Under the pieces are notes generated by a model, which did no database searches, had not been told where the DNA came from, and was given only the letters and a program-made list of their open reading frames with translations. Below, piece after piece: positions 45,032-54,548 of a stretch of DNA of 64,000 nucleotides; position 1 is the stretch's first letter; every line of letters begins with the position of its first letter. The DNA is from Alphaproteobacteria bacterium (GTDB lineage: Bacteria > Pseudomonadota > Alphaproteobacteria > Micavibrionales > Micavibrionaceae). The DNA is taken from positions 558,001 through 622,000 of the forward strand of contig JAJFGR010000007.1 of the NCBI GenBank assembly GCA_021776025.1. The letters are read 5' to 3'. A program made the translations under genes and the position numbers.

Positions 45032-46507
45032 CTAACCGACGCTTCCCTCCAGACTAATTCCTACAAGCTTTTGTGCTTCCACCGCAAACTCCATGGGGAG
45101 ATGCTGCATGACTTCGCGAGCGAAGCCATTGACGATGAGTGCGATGGCCTCTTCTTCGCTGAGACCGCGCTGCATACAATAAAAGAGTTGGTCTTCGCCG
45201 ATTTTCGATGTGGTGGCTTCGTGCTCCAGATTTGCGCTTTTGTTACGACTTTCAATGTATGGAACCGTATGGGCGCCGCATTGGTTACCAATGAGAAGGC
45301 TATCGCAAACGGTGAAATTCCGCGCGCCCTCTGCTTTGGGGAGAATTTTCACAAGCCCTCTGTATGTGTTGTTCGATTTTCCGGCACTGATGCCTTTGGA
45401 GATAATCCGACTGCGCGTATTTTTACCCAGATGGATCATTTTTGTGCCGGTATCGGCCTGCTGGCGGCCATTGGTGATGGCCACAGAGTAGAATTCCCCT
45501 TGGGAATTATCGCCCTTAAGAATGCATGATGGGTATTTCCATGTGATAGCGGAGCCTGTTTCAACCTGCGTCCAGCTTATTTTGGAGTTTCGCCCTTCGC
45601 ACATGCCGCGCTTGGTGACAAAATTATAGATGCCGCCTTTGCCGGTTTCAAAATCACCGGGATACCAGTTTTGCACAGTCGAGTATTTGATCTCAGCATC
45701 ATCCAGAGCGATGAGTTCAACCACCGCAGCATGAAGTTGGTTTTCGTCGCGCATGGGCGCGGTGCAGCCTTCCAGATACGACACGTAGGAGCCTTTATCG
45801 GCAATAATCAACGTGCGTTCGAACTGTCCGGTGTTGAGCTCGTTAATGCGAAAATAGGTGGACAGCTCCATCGGACAGCGTACGCCCGGCGGGATATAAA
45901 CAAATGAGCCATCTGTGAAGACCGCGCTGTTGAGACAAGAATGTTTATTATCACCGGGAGGAACAATGCTGCCCATATATTTTTTCACCAGTTCAGGGTG
46001 TTCCTGAATAGCCTCACTGATAGAGCAGAAAATGACCCCGACTTCTTTGAGCTTTTCCTTGAACGTGGTGGCGACAGATACGGAGTCGAAAACAACATCC
46101 ACAGCGACTGGCGCTCTATTTTGCACACCGGCCAGTATTTCCTGCTCGCGCAGGGGAATGCCAAGCTTTTCGTATGTCTCGAGTAGCTTTGGATCTACAT
46201 CCTCGAGGCTTTGTGGACCTTCGGTGTGGTCTTTCGGCGCGGCGTAGTAATAGCTATCCTGATAATCAATCGGCTTAATCTTAAGCTTTGCCCATTCCGG
46301 CTCAGGCATGTCCTGCCATTGCCTATAAGCCTTTAAACGCCATTCGAGCATCCATTCGGGCTCGTTCTTTTTCGCCGAAATAAAGCGCACGATGTCTTCG
46401 GATAGACCCTTTGGCGCTTTTTCCGTTTCAATGTCGGTGACAAAACCGGCCTCATACCGGCCCGCCATATCGGCAACGGTTTTAATAGTTTCTTCAGAGA
46501 TGCTCAT
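45032..46507 (-). CDS. sufB: Fe-S cluster assembly protein SufB
   Basis: A 491-residue scaffold subunit of SufBCD. Recognisable blocks: [12 protein letters not shown] near the N-terminus, [45 protein letters not shown] and a C-terminal [15 protein letters not shown]. The cluster/persulfide cysteine region is intact. It overlaps the Rrf2 regulator end by 14 bp. Confidence 0.97.
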   Translation of the reverse strand: MSISEETIKTVADMAGRYEAGFVTDIETEKAPKGLSEDIVRFISAKKNEPEWMLEWRLKAYRQWQDMPEPEWAKLKIKPIDYQDSYYYAAPKDHTEGPQSLEDVDPKLLETYEKLGIPLREQEILAGVQNRAPVAVDVVFDSVSVATTFKEKLKEVGVIFCSISEAIQEHPELVKKYMGSIVPPGDNKHSCLNSAVFTDGSFVYIPPGVRCPMELSTYFRINELNTGQFERTLIIADKGSYVSYLEGCTAPMRDENQLHAAVVELIALDDAEIKYSTVQNWYPGDFETGKGGIYNFVTKRGMCEGRNSKISWTQVETGSAITWKYPSCILKGDNSQGEFYSVAITNGRQQADTGTKMIHLGKNTRSRIISKGISAGKSNNTYRGLVKILPKAEGARNFTVCDSLLIGNQCGAHTVPYIESRNKSANLEHEATTSKIGEDQLFYCMQRGLSEEEAIALIVNGFAREVMQHLPMEFAVEAQKLVGISLEGSVG

Positions 46508-46946
46508 GGATTTCCGTTTCCCTTGGCATTTTTAAAAATGAATGGCCGGACATCATATCGGCCAACGTAATGCTTTCAAGCGCAACCCGGACCGCCACAT
46601 TCACGTCATCCCAGCGCCCCTTAACTGCACAATGTCCATGGTAATCGCATGTTTCCTTACTGCCTTCAACGCACGCTGTTAAAGACACGGGGCCATCAAT
46701 CGCTTTAATGATATCGGCCACATGAATGCGCATGGGCGAACGCGCCAGCTTATACCCGCCATTCACACCACGTATTGATTCAACAATGTCGCCTTTAGCC
46801 AGCAGCTTTAGAACTTTTGCCACAGTTGGCTCTGGTAAATGTGTTCTTTGCGTCACGCCGCCAGCAGAGATGAGCCCTTCACCTTGGTGGGCTAGAGACG
46901 TGAGAATGACAACCGCGTAATCGGCAAGGCGGGATATTTTAATCAT
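46494..46946 (-). CDS. Rrf2-family SUF operon regulator (IscR/RirA-like)
   Basis: A 150-residue winged-helix regulator of the SUF system type. The DNA-binding part is [12 protein letters not shown] then T-V-A-K-V-L-K-L-L. The cluster-binding cysteines are C-x7-C-x5-C in [17 protein letters not shown], slightly wider than the CX5CX5C-like spacing of E. coli IscR. It heads the SUF operon and probably autoregulates it through a large inverted repeat just upstream of its own start codon. Confidence 0.92.
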   Translation of the reverse strand: MIKISRLADYAVVILTSLAHQGEGLISAGGVTQRTHLPEPTVAKVLKLLAKGDIVESIRGVNGGYKLARSPMRIHVADIIKAIDGPVSLTACVEGSKETCDYHGHCAVKGRWDDVNVAVRVALESITLADMMSGHSFLKMPRETEIHEHL

Positions 46947-46950
46947 ATGC

Positions 46951-46981
46951 TTTAATCCGTACTAAAAACGTACTGATTAAA
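46951..46981. promoter_or_regulatory. 12-bp inverted repeat, probable SUF operator
   Basis: TTTAATCCGTAC (46951-46962) and GTACTGATTAAA (46970-46981) are inverted arms with one mismatch around TAAAAAC. The repeat begins 5 bp before the regulator ATG and covers its Shine-Dalgarno region. It also overlaps a -10-like TTTAAT on the minus strand. Confidence 0.7.
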
Positions 46982-47006
46982 TGTCACTGTTAGCGGCTGA
47001 TTTCAA
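46976..47006 (-). promoter_or_regulatory. candidate SUF operon promoter
   Basis: On the minus strand TTGAAA (complement of 47001-47006) and TTTAAT (complement of 46976-46981) are 19 bp apart, slightly long. The -10 lies within the distal arm of the inverted repeat, so a bound regulator would block it. Confidence 0.35.
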
Positions 47007-47119
47007 GCCAAAAGTGTAAAAAACCTAGGAAAATGATTAAAAAATAACGCTTAACGCGTGAAAAACACTTCAGTAATGGTAAGCTTTTTGGAAAGTTTAC
47101 TCTTTTCTAAGGCTTTCCC

Positions 47120-49426
47120 ATGACCTTCCGGCTTTATACCCCCGTTTATGCGCTTACACTTTTGTTCAGTGCAGCTCTCATTTTTTCCGTCCAGCCCATG
47201 TTTTCAAAAATGGTTCTGCCGCTGCTTGGTGGAACGCCGCAGGTCTGGAACACGGCAATGCTGTTCTTTCAGCTCTGCTTACTTGGGGGATATGCTTATG
47301 CTCATGGAACCACCAGATTTTTAAGCATTCGCGTCCAGGCAATTTTGCATCTGGTCTTACTGGCAATTTTCATTCTTGTTTTACCGTTTGCAATTCCCGA
47401 AGATTGGGTGCCACCAGTTGATAAAGATCCGACCCTCTGGCAACTTTCGCTCATGGCGATAACGGTGGGAGGGCCGTTCTTTGTGCTGGCCGGGAGTGCG
47501 CCGATGCTACAGCGCTGGTTTTCTGCCACAGACCACCCAGACGCTGACAATCCCTATTTTCTTTATGGCGCAAGCAATCTGGGGTCTATGACCTCTCTTC
47601 TTGCCTACCCCGTCTTGATTGAACCTTTCATGACACTCTCATTACAGGCACACAGCTGGATGCTGGGTTACTTTGCCCTCATTGGCTTTACCGTGCTTTC
47701 CGCGCTTTTGGTGTGGAAATCTGTGCCCCCTCTCAAACAAATGGCTGGCGCAATCGCCAAAAATGATGACCATGCCGTTACATGGCATATGCGGGGACGT
47801 TGGGTTCTTTTGGCCTTTATTCCCTCATCCCTCATGCTCGGGGTCACCACCTTTATTACAACAGATATTGCATCCGTGCCTTTGCTTTGGATATTGCCAT
47901 TAGCTATTTATGTCGGAACATTCATCCTTGTTTTCGCTCGAAAACCTCTGTTAAGCGAAAAATTAATCACCACAATTTTTGAATTTATTATCATTGTTAT
48001 GATTGTCCAGATGGTGGGCATGTATAATGAAAAAATAAACCCTGCGCTGCTAATTACCTTACACCTTAGCGTCTTTTTCTTTGCGGCTCTGCTTTGCCAT
48101 ACCTTGCTGGCCAAATCTCGTCCACCGACATCACATCTGACTGAATTTTATTTACTGATGTCATTTGGCGGCGCGCTCGGCGGCGTTTTCAACGCCCTCA
48201 TTGCTCCAAAATTCTTTATCACCCCAATAGAATACGGTCTTATTTTAGGAATCTGTGTTTTCGTGCGTTATATCGATGACCCAGCTCAATATTTCAAACC
48301 TTCCCTAAATAAACTTACTGAAAGCTTTCGAAACAACGGACTAAATACAGTTTTTACACTTAAAGGGATGTCTGTGGTTACAATTATCATTGCAAGCATT
48401 TTTGCGTTTGGCATTCCAAGCAAAACTATTTTTATGAGCGCTGCCGTGCTTATTTTAATTTCACTGCTCTTGCTGTCCTTAAATCGTTGGTTGTTTGGGG
48501 CGGCGGCTGTTTTTACTCTTGCGTTGTTCCCGCTGGGTTTTCATTGGGGACAACATAATTTTACCGACATCATCCATCGTGATCGTAACTTTTTTGGCGT
48601 TATCAAAGTTGCCAACACAACCAACCACGAACGCATATTGCTTCATGGCACAACCAACCATGGTGCCCAAGCACTGGAGGATAAATTTCGTTTAACACCG
48701 CTTTCTTATTACAGCCATGAAAGCCCAATCAACGATCTATTCTCTTACTATGATAAAAAACGGGGCAAACAGGAGGTTGGTATTATTGGTCTTGGTATCG
48801 GTGTTACGGCCTGTTTTTCTAAAGATAAACGACATTTTGATTTCTATGAGATTGATGCAGAGATCGCAGAAATTGCCCAGAACCCGGATTATTTCACCTA
48901 TCTTAGCGAATGCGGCAGTCCGTATGACATTATTCTTGGCGATGGGCGTCTGACGATTGTAGATAAACCAGAAAAACATTATGACGTTATTTTAGCGGAT
49001 GCTTTCAGCTCTGATAACGTTCCGATCCATATCATTACCAAAGAAGCCTTAGAGATGTATCTCTCAAAGCTTAAGGATGGAGGCGCCTTAATTCTCAATG
49101 TCTCGAATAACTACATTGATTTAGAGCCGGTTGTTGCGGCAACTGCGCAAGATATTGGCATAGCATCCCTTGCACGCATCTCAAATGGAGGAACGCTGGA
49201 AGGCTCAAACATTAAATATTACCCCGCGCACTTCATTGTTTTAAGCAAATCAAAAGCATTAATGAACCATCTGCGCGCGCAAAACTGGACTGAGGGCATG
49301 CTGCGTGACGGCGTCAAACCTTGGACGGACCAATACTCAAACATCGTCAGTGTTTTGGGAAATAAAATTGCGGTAAAACGATACAGAGCTGGGCAAGCCA
49401 AGAAAGAGGCGTCTAAAGACGATTAA
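47120..49426 (+). CDS. fused membrane/spermidine synthase-like protein
   Basis: A 768-residue protein. Residues about 1-490 form a membrane domain of some 12-14 helices resembling a degenerate MFS fold; the C-terminal 250 residues are a spermidine-synthase-like Rossmann domain with I-I-G-L-G-I-G-V-T-A-C, Y-E-I-D-A-E-I, D-G-R-L-T and D-V-I-L-A-D-A-F-S-S-D-N-V-P. Family members are called fused MFS/spermidine synthases; aminopropyl transfer has rarely been shown. A weak AAGG precedes the ATG. It converges on prfC with two bases between stops. Confidence 0.88.
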   Translation: MTFRLYTPVYALTLLFSAALIFSVQPMFSKMVLPLLGGTPQVWNTAMLFFQLCLLGGYAYAHGTTRFLSIRVQAILHLVLLAIFILVLPFAIPEDWVPPVDKDPTLWQLSLMAITVGGPFFVLAGSAPMLQRWFSATDHPDADNPYFLYGASNLGSMTSLLAYPVLIEPFMTLSLQAHSWMLGYFALIGFTVLSALLVWKSVPPLKQMAGAIAKNDDHAVTWHMRGRWVLLAFIPSSLMLGVTTFITTDIASVPLLWILPLAIYVGTFILVFARKPLLSEKLITTIFEFIIIVMIVQMVGMYNEKINPALLITLHLSVFFFAALLCHTLLAKSRPPTSHLTEFYLLMSFGGALGGVFNALIAPKFFITPIEYGLILGICVFVRYIDDPAQYFKPSLNKLTESFRNNGLNTVFTLKGMSVVTIIIASIFAFGIPSKTIFMSAAVLILISLLLLSLNRWLFGAAAVFTLALFPLGFHWGQHNFTDIIHRDRNFFGVIKVANTTNHERILLHGTTNHGAQALEDKFRLTPLSYYSHESPINDLFSYYDKKRGKQEVGIIGLGIGVTACFSKDKRHFDFYEIDAEIAEIAQNPDYFTYLSECGSPYDIILGDGRLTIVDKPEKHYDVILADAFSSDNVPIHIITKEALEMYLSKLKDGGALILNVSNNYIDLEPVVAATAQDIGIASLARISNGGTLEGSNIKYYPAHFIVLSKSKALMNHLRAQNWTEGMLRDGVKPWTDQYSNIVSVLGNKIAVKRYRAGQAKKEASKDD

Positions 49427-49428
49427 CC

Positions 49429-51000
49429 TTACTTTGTTGTGTTGAATTTTATATCAGGGTTTTTGTCTTCAGCATCACCCAAGTGCCAAGCATTACGAGC
49501 CAAAAACACAGGATCGCCGTCATGGTCATTGGCGATAGAGCTTTGGTTGGCATCCGTAAATTTTTTGAGGGTTTGCGGATCGTCTGCTGAAAGCCAGCGC
49601 GCTGTGTAGAGCTCGGTCTGCTCAAACTTCACAGGGATTTCGTATTCTGTGCGGATACGATCGCGCAGCACTTCAAATTGCAGCGCCCCAACAACTCCGA
49701 CCACCCAATCGGCCTGCATAATCGGTTTAAACACACGAGCCCCGCCCTCTTCTGCGATTTGCTCTAGAGCCTTGCCCAGATGCTTGGCTTTCAATGGATC
49801 TTCGGGGCGAGCGCGCTGCATTAATTCCGGAGCGAATGAGGGAATGTCGCAGAAAACCAAATCTTCGCCTTCGGTAAACCCATCACCGATGCGGAGACCA
49901 CCATAATTGGGCAGGCCGATAACATCACCAGGATACGCTTCCTCCGCCATTTCACGGTCCTGCGCAAGGAAGAGCTGCGGTGAATGGATGGTCTGCATTT
50001 TACCGGAGCGCACATGCTTGAGCTTCATGCCCCGTTTGAATTTACCTGAACAAATGCGAGCAAAAGCCATGCGATCGCGGTGTTTTGGATCCATATTAGC
50101 CTGAATTTTAAAGACAAAAGCGGTGACCTTTTTCTCATCGGGCTCGATCATGCGTCCTTCGGTTTTTTGTGGGCGCGGCGATGGTGCAAACTTTCCAATA
50201 CCGCCGAGCAGTTCGCGCACACCGAAGTTATTCACTGCCGAGCCAAAGAAAACCGGCGTCATTGTGCCCTCAAGAAATGCCTTCTGGTCAAATTCTGGGC
50301 AAAGACCGCGCACCATTTCAACGTCTTCACGCAGCTTGGCCAGTTCCTGCTCGTTTAAAAACTCAGCAAGCTTTGGATCATCCAACCCTTCCACCTGAAT
50401 GCCCTCATCACGCGTTTCGCCTTTAGAGCGAGCAAATAAGATGAGCTGGTCATTCATCAGGTCATAGCAGCCCTTAAAATCGCGGCCCATGCCGATGGGC
50501 CAACTGGCTGGCGTTACATCTAGAGCGAGGCTTTGTTCAATCTCATCGAGCAGGTCAAACGGGTCTTGGCCATCACGGTCCATTTTATTGATAAAGGTAA
50601 TGATGGGCATATCGCGCAGACGGCAAACCTCGAACAGCTTACGGGTCTGTACTTCGATCCCCTTGGCGCAATCAAGCACCATGATAGCGCTATCGACAGC
50701 GGTCAGCACGCGGTAGGTGTCTTCGGAAAAATCTTCGTGGCCGGGCGTATCGAGCAGATTATATGTGAGGCCGCCATTTTCAAACGTCATCACGGATGAG
50801 GCCACAGAGATCCCGCGTTCCTGCTCAACCTTCATCCAGTCAGAACGGGCTCGGCGGCGATCGCCCTTTGCCTTCACCGCACCAGCAAGCTCAATCGCGC
50901 CGCCAAAAAGCAGCAGCTTTTCAGTCAGTGTTGTCTTCCCTGCATCCGGGTGCGAGATAATGGCGAAAGTTCGCCGATTTTTGATTACATCTTGAAGCAT
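49429..51000 (-). CDS. prfC: peptide chain release factor 3
   Basis: A 523-residue translational GTPase that recycles RF1/RF2. G1 is S-H-P-D-A-G-K-T-T-L-T-E, G2 includes R-G-I-S-V-A-S-S-V, G3 is D-T-P-G-H-E-D-F-S-E-D-T-Y-R and G4 is N-K-M-D-R-D. RF3-specific domains II and III follow. It is the last gene of the minus-strand fur run, 9 bp after the unknown 306-residue gene. Confidence 0.96.
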   Translation of the reverse strand: MLQDVIKNRRTFAIISHPDAGKTTLTEKLLLFGGAIELAGAVKAKGDRRRARSDWMKVEQERGISVASSVMTFENGGLTYNLLDTPGHEDFSEDTYRVLTAVDSAIMVLDCAKGIEVQTRKLFEVCRLRDMPIITFINKMDRDGQDPFDLLDEIEQSLALDVTPASWPIGMGRDFKGCYDLMNDQLILFARSKGETRDEGIQVEGLDDPKLAEFLNEQELAKLREDVEMVRGLCPEFDQKAFLEGTMTPVFFGSAVNNFGVRELLGGIGKFAPSPRPQKTEGRMIEPDEKKVTAFVFKIQANMDPKHRDRMAFARICSGKFKRGMKLKHVRSGKMQTIHSPQLFLAQDREMAEEAYPGDVIGLPNYGGLRIGDGFTEGEDLVFCDIPSFAPELMQRARPEDPLKAKHLGKALEQIAEEGGARVFKPIMQADWVVGVVGALQFEVLRDRIRTEYEIPVKFEQTELYTARWLSADDPQTLKKFTDANQSSIANDHDGDPVFLARNAWHLGDAEDKNPDIKFNTTK

Positions 51001-51009
51001 TGTGCGTCT

Positions 51010-51930
51010 TTATAAACGCTCAATAATGATTTGATCAACCGGGATAAAGTTATTCTCCATTTTAGACGCTGTAGATTTATTGTCTTCTAGGACTAATGCT
51101 GCATCTTCAGGCACTTTGAACACAAGCTTTCGACCATCAATCTCCGGTTTAATATTGGCTGTGATAGAACTCGGATCAATATCCCCGGTTAAAATAAAAG
51201 TAATTTTTGCAGCTTCAGTAAAATAAACTCTGCGCATAACATGTTCATCGAATTTTTTGCCAAAATAATCAAAATAGCGTGTTAAATCCCACTCACCAGT
51301 CGCTTTAGAAACGTCCTCTGCTTTGCCGTCAACCGTTCCGAAAAGCAACGGCTCTTCCAAGACAGGCGCTGCAACGTTAATGTAAAGCGGGTAACCCGGC
51401 GGAGCAAATATCGTATGCGCAAAATCTTCGTAAAAAGAAACATCTGAACCTTCATCCAGTTTCATAAATATACTTCGATAATCCGTGCCATCTGACACAA
51501 AAGAGCGTGCAGCATATGGACCAACAATCATAGCGTTTTCATACATGGCAATTACACCATCTATTGGGTCCAAGTATTTATAAGAGTTATCTTCGACCTT
51601 CACTACAATTGCACGCTTTGTTGCCTGCGGCGCCACAATATCCCATTGCTCAACGTTAAACCCTTGCTGCTTTAAGATATCAGCCAGAAGATGAAGTCCA
51701 TTTTGGGTGGTATCCTTTTTTGATTCTCTATAGGCATAAAGCGTTGCGTTCGTAAGCTTTTCACCGAGACTTTTATATTCTTTTGATTTTTGTATATATT
51801 CGGCTGTTTTGTTTTGAGCGGTCTGTTCTTGAGTGGGTTTTTCGGTTTTATTTTTTGCAATCCACAGACCAGCCCCCCCTGCTACGATCAGAAGCAGCCC
51901 TATAGCTAAAAAGAATTTCATAATTTTCAT
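51010..51930 (-). CDS. hypothetical protein with N-terminal membrane anchor
   Basis: A 306-residue protein with one hydrophobic helix at residues about 5-24 and a periplasmic-looking remainder. After a Lys/Gln/Thr-rich linker come alternating strands and helices (G-F-N-V-E-Q-W-D-I-V-A-P, I-F-A-P-P-G-Y-P-L-Y-I-N-V, K-I-T-F-I-L-T-G-D-I-D). I see no cysteines, no lipobox and no catalytic motif. It lies between a DUF1491 gene and prfC on the same strand with 9-10 bp spacing, so it is probably co-transcribed. Function is unknown. Confidence 0.7.
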   Translation of the reverse strand: MKIMKFFLAIGLLLIVAGGAGLWIAKNKTEKPTQEQTAQNKTAEYIQKSKEYKSLGEKLTNATLYAYRESKKDTTQNGLHLLADILKQQGFNVEQWDIVAPQATKRAIVVKVEDNSYKYLDPIDGVIAMYENAMIVGPYAARSFVSDGTDYRSIFMKLDEGSDVSFYEDFAHTIFAPPGYPLYINVAAPVLEEPLLFGTVDGKAEDVSKATGEWDLTRYFDYFGKKFDEHVMRRVYFTEAAKITFILTGDIDPSSITANIKPEIDGRKLVFKVPEDAALVLEDNKSTASKMENNFIPVDQIIIERL

Positions 51931-51939
51931 GGCTTTATC

Positions 51940-52275
51940 TTATGTATGTTCGAACGGGTTGTTCATTTCTGTATCTTCAATCTCCAACACCCATAAGTCA
52001 GGATCACGAGAGATTGCACGCTCAATATACGCATCCGCCTTGGCTTCTTCAACAATTTCCTTATCCAGAGCATTTACCCAGACCAGTGTGTCTTCTATAA
52101 AGTCACGCTCTTGCGCGAGCAAGCGGACATCTCCGTTTAATCCGTTGAGCTTGAGCAGCAGCAACCCTGAAGACGGATTACCTTTTTGGATGAAATAATA
52201 GAATGTGCCTTTGGCAGTAAGATTGGTCAGATGCCCTTCAACCAGCAGAGCTGTTGGCAATTGTGCGCCCGACAT
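51940..52275 (-). CDS. DUF1491 family protein
   Basis: A 111-residue cytoplasmic protein matching the alphaproteobacterial DUF1491 pattern: L-P-T-A-L-L-V-E-G-H-L at the N-terminus, the G-x-L-L-L-K-L-N-G strand, and C-terminal A-D-A-Y-I-E-R-A-I-S-R-D-P-D-L-W-V-L-E-I-E-D. Members have no known biochemical role. Its first base is the last base of the upstream small gene's stop codon, so the two are tightly linked. Confidence 0.85.
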   Translation of the reverse strand: MSGAQLPTALLVEGHLTNLTAKGTFYYFIQKGNPSSGLLLLKLNGLNGDVRLLAQERDFIEDTLVWVNALDKEIVEEAKADAYIERAISRDPDLWVLEIEDTEMNNPFEHT

Positions 52276-52496
52276 TAATGGACATGCTCGTCAGCCGTAA
52301 CCCATCTTTGCACAGTCAAAAATGCGTCTTCTTTAGAGTCTTCGGGATGGTGATGTCTATAGACACGTTGGGCAGCTTCCATAGCCACATGTGGCGGCTC
52401 ATCGCCCATAGCTTTGTATGTGCGCAGGACAGCGCCATAGCATTTACAATCAGCGGGTTTGCGGACATTTTTTTGAACAGGAATATTACAGGACAT
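52275..52496 (-). CDS. small conserved-looking hypothetical protein
   Basis: A 73-residue protein with a C-x-C pair (D-C-K-C-Y) and a His-rich middle (Y-R-H-H-H-P-E-D) and end. The pattern suggests metal binding, but that is inference. It sits 4 bp after the fur stop and abuts the DUF1491 gene. Small proteins of this kind are common downstream of fur in alphaproteobacteria as I recall. No membrane segment or signal. Confidence 0.7.
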   Translation of the reverse strand: MSCNIPVQKNVRKPADCKCYGAVLRTYKAMGDEPPHVAMEAAQRVYRHHHPEDSKEDAFLTVQRWVTADEHVH

Positions 52497-52500
52497 TTAC

Positions 52501-52911
52501 TTACTTCTTTTTCTTCAGTTTTTTACCATACAGCTCCAACCGATGATCAATCAGATCGTAACCCAGATCGCGAGCAATCTTAACTTTTAGTGCTTCCAAC
52601 TCTTGATTCTGAAACTCAACAACTTTACCTGTCTCTAAATCAACTAGATGGTGGTGGTGCTCATCATTGACCTCATAACGGGAATAGCCTTCTTGAAATT
52701 CATGGCGGACTACCAGATCCAGCTCATCCAAAAGGCTGAGCGTTCTATAAACGGTAGCGATACTGATCGATGAATCTAGGTCTTTGGCCCGCTCATACAC
52801 GTCTTCGACGGACGGATGATCGCTTGCCGTGCCAAGAACCTTTAGAATAACGCGGCGTTGCCCCGTCATTTTCAAACCGGCTTCTGCACATTTTTCCTCT
52901 AAATCCGACAT
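52501..52911 (-). CDS. fur: ferric uptake regulator family protein (Fur/Mur)
   Basis: A 136-residue Fur-family repressor. The winged-helix part includes K-M-T-G-Q-R-R-V-I-L-K-V-L and S-I-S-I-A-T-V-Y-R-T-L-S-L-L-D-E-L; the metal site is E-V-N-D-E-H-H-H-H-L-V-D; the C-terminal L-I-D-H-R-L-E-L-Y-G is typical of the alphaproteobacterial Fur/Mur type. The C-terminal CxxC structural zinc pair of enteric Fur is absent, as usual in this group. It could respond to iron or manganese. Confidence 0.93.
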   Translation of the reverse strand: MSDLEEKCAEAGLKMTGQRRVILKVLGTASDHPSVEDVYERAKDLDSSISIATVYRTLSLLDELDLVVRHEFQEGYSRYEVNDEHHHHLVDLETGKVVEFQNQELEALKVKIARDLGYDLIDHRLELYGKKLKKKK

Positions 52912-52993
52912 GGTATCCTCTTTTGCTCTAAATCATGTGATTTCGAAAAGATAATACGCCGTCAAACGGTTTGAAACAAGACCAGCTTAGCGT

Positions 52994-54520
52994 TTAAACT
53001 TTGGCCTTGGTTTTGCGTGGAATAATACGATAGGCGGGGAAGTTTACAAAGACGGTTGTGCCCTGCTCCAGCTCTGATTCCAAGCTGAGCTCACCATCAT
53101 GCAGATCAACCATAGCCTTTGCCAAGGGCAGTCCCAATCCCGTTCCTTGATACATCGAATTTTCTGCGCCATCGCTGACCTGCCCAAACGGCTCCATAGC
53201 CTGGTTAATTTTGTCTTTTGGAATACCTACACCTTCATCAGTGATCTTTATCTGCAGCCGCCCATCATCCAGCATGTAGGACATGATATTCACGGTTCCG
53301 CCGGATTTTGAAAATTTCACAGCGTTGGTTACAAGATTAATCAAAACTTGGCGAATGAGACGCTGATCCCCCTGCAAGTTCGGCAGGTTTTCTGTAATAT
53401 CTGTAACCAATTTCACATCACTTCCAAAAGCGCGAGAATCCATCATTCGGACAACGGATTCAATAAGCCCCTTCAGATCCATTTCGCCTTCGTCTATTTC
53501 AATGCGGCCGGCCTCAATTTTAGACATATCCAGTACTTCATTAATGATTTCCAGCAAATGCTTGGCGCTAGAATGCACATCGACGATATATTCTTTATAT
53601 TTTTCGTGCCCCAATTCACCGAATGTTTCTTTCATCATCATTTCGGAAAAGCCAATAATCGCGTTCATTGGTGTGCGTAGTTCGTGACTCATATTTGCCA
53701 AGAAAACAGATTTTGCCCGATTGGCAGTATCGGCCTGATCTTTGGCCATACGGAGTGATTGCTCCATCTGCTTGCGCAGCGTGATGTCCATCACCGTCGT
53801 GACCTGAAAACGTCGTTTCTGGCTGAGCTCCAAGGTCGCGGTTGTGAACAGAGAGTTGGCAATAGATCCGTCTTTGCGAATAATTTTCATTTCACCTGAA
53901 GAGCGAATGCCGGAGCGAATGTACTCTTCATGATTGCGTTTTGCCTGCTCGCGCTCATCTGGGGTCACAAGTCCGGTAATATCCGCATTAATTAGCTCAT
54001 CACGTGACCAGCCATAGGTGCGGATAAAGCTGTCATTCACCCGAACAATACGGCCATTGAAGTCTGTTACAGCAATGCCCACTTCACTCACTTCAAAAAT
54101 TGAAGTGAGAAGAGAGATCGCATCGTCCCGCTCGCGCTGCACTATTGACTGATCAGCAACATCGAGCTGGCCAATTACGTCCAAATAAAGCAGATTTTCA
54201 CCCTCATCGAGAATGGGGCTTATATAAAAACCATAGACACGCACACTTCCGGGAACGCCGGGCAGAGCTTGAATTGTTACAGAGCGGTTTTTAGAGGTGC
54301 ACACTTCAAAGGATTGCTGAAAATGCAATGCATTTTCTTGATCCATAAAATCCTGAATGCGCTTTCCGATGATCTGGTCTTTGCTTAAATTAAAATATTT
54401 AAGCGCCAGATCATTGGCGGCCTCAATAGAATAGCCCGCCTTACCACTTTGCTTCACAACAAAGCGCGGGACTGGCATGGCCTCGAAAAATTTGATGTAC
54501 TCTTTTTGGGTATCAGACAT
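52994..54520 (-). CDS. PAS-domain sensor histidine kinase
   Basis: A 508-residue cytoplasmic kinase with no membrane helix. Two PAS domains (about 10-120 and 145-255; the second with N-G-R-I-V-R-V-N-D-S-F-I-R-T-Y-G-W-S-R-D-E) precede a HisKA domain with F-L-A-N-M-S-H-E-L-R-T-P-M-N-A-I-I-G (phosphorylated His) and an ATPase with V-T-N-A-V-K-F-S, D-E-G-V-G-I-P and Q-G-T-G-L-G-L-P-L. Its H-box and architecture resemble DivJ/PleC-type alphaproteobacterial kinases. No response regulator is adjacent. It is downstream of the degenerate GGDEF gene. Confidence 0.92.
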   Translation of the reverse strand: MSDTQKEYIKFFEAMPVPRFVVKQSGKAGYSIEAANDLALKYFNLSKDQIIGKRIQDFMDQENALHFQQSFEVCTSKNRSVTIQALPGVPGSVRVYGFYISPILDEGENLLYLDVIGQLDVADQSIVQRERDDAISLLTSIFEVSEVGIAVTDFNGRIVRVNDSFIRTYGWSRDELINADITGLVTPDEREQAKRNHEEYIRSGIRSSGEMKIIRKDGSIANSLFTTATLELSQKRRFQVTTVMDITLRKQMEQSLRMAKDQADTANRAKSVFLANMSHELRTPMNAIIGFSEMMMKETFGELGHEKYKEYIVDVHSSAKHLLEIINEVLDMSKIEAGRIEIDEGEMDLKGLIESVVRMMDSRAFGSDVKLVTDITENLPNLQGDQRLIRQVLINLVTNAVKFSKSGGTVNIMSYMLDDGRLQIKITDEGVGIPKDKINQAMEPFGQVSDGAENSMYQGTGLGLPLAKAMVDLHDGELSLESELEQGTTVFVNFPAYRIIPRKTKAKV

Positions 54521-54548
54521 ATTGATTAGAAGTCGTCAGCGGCAGACG

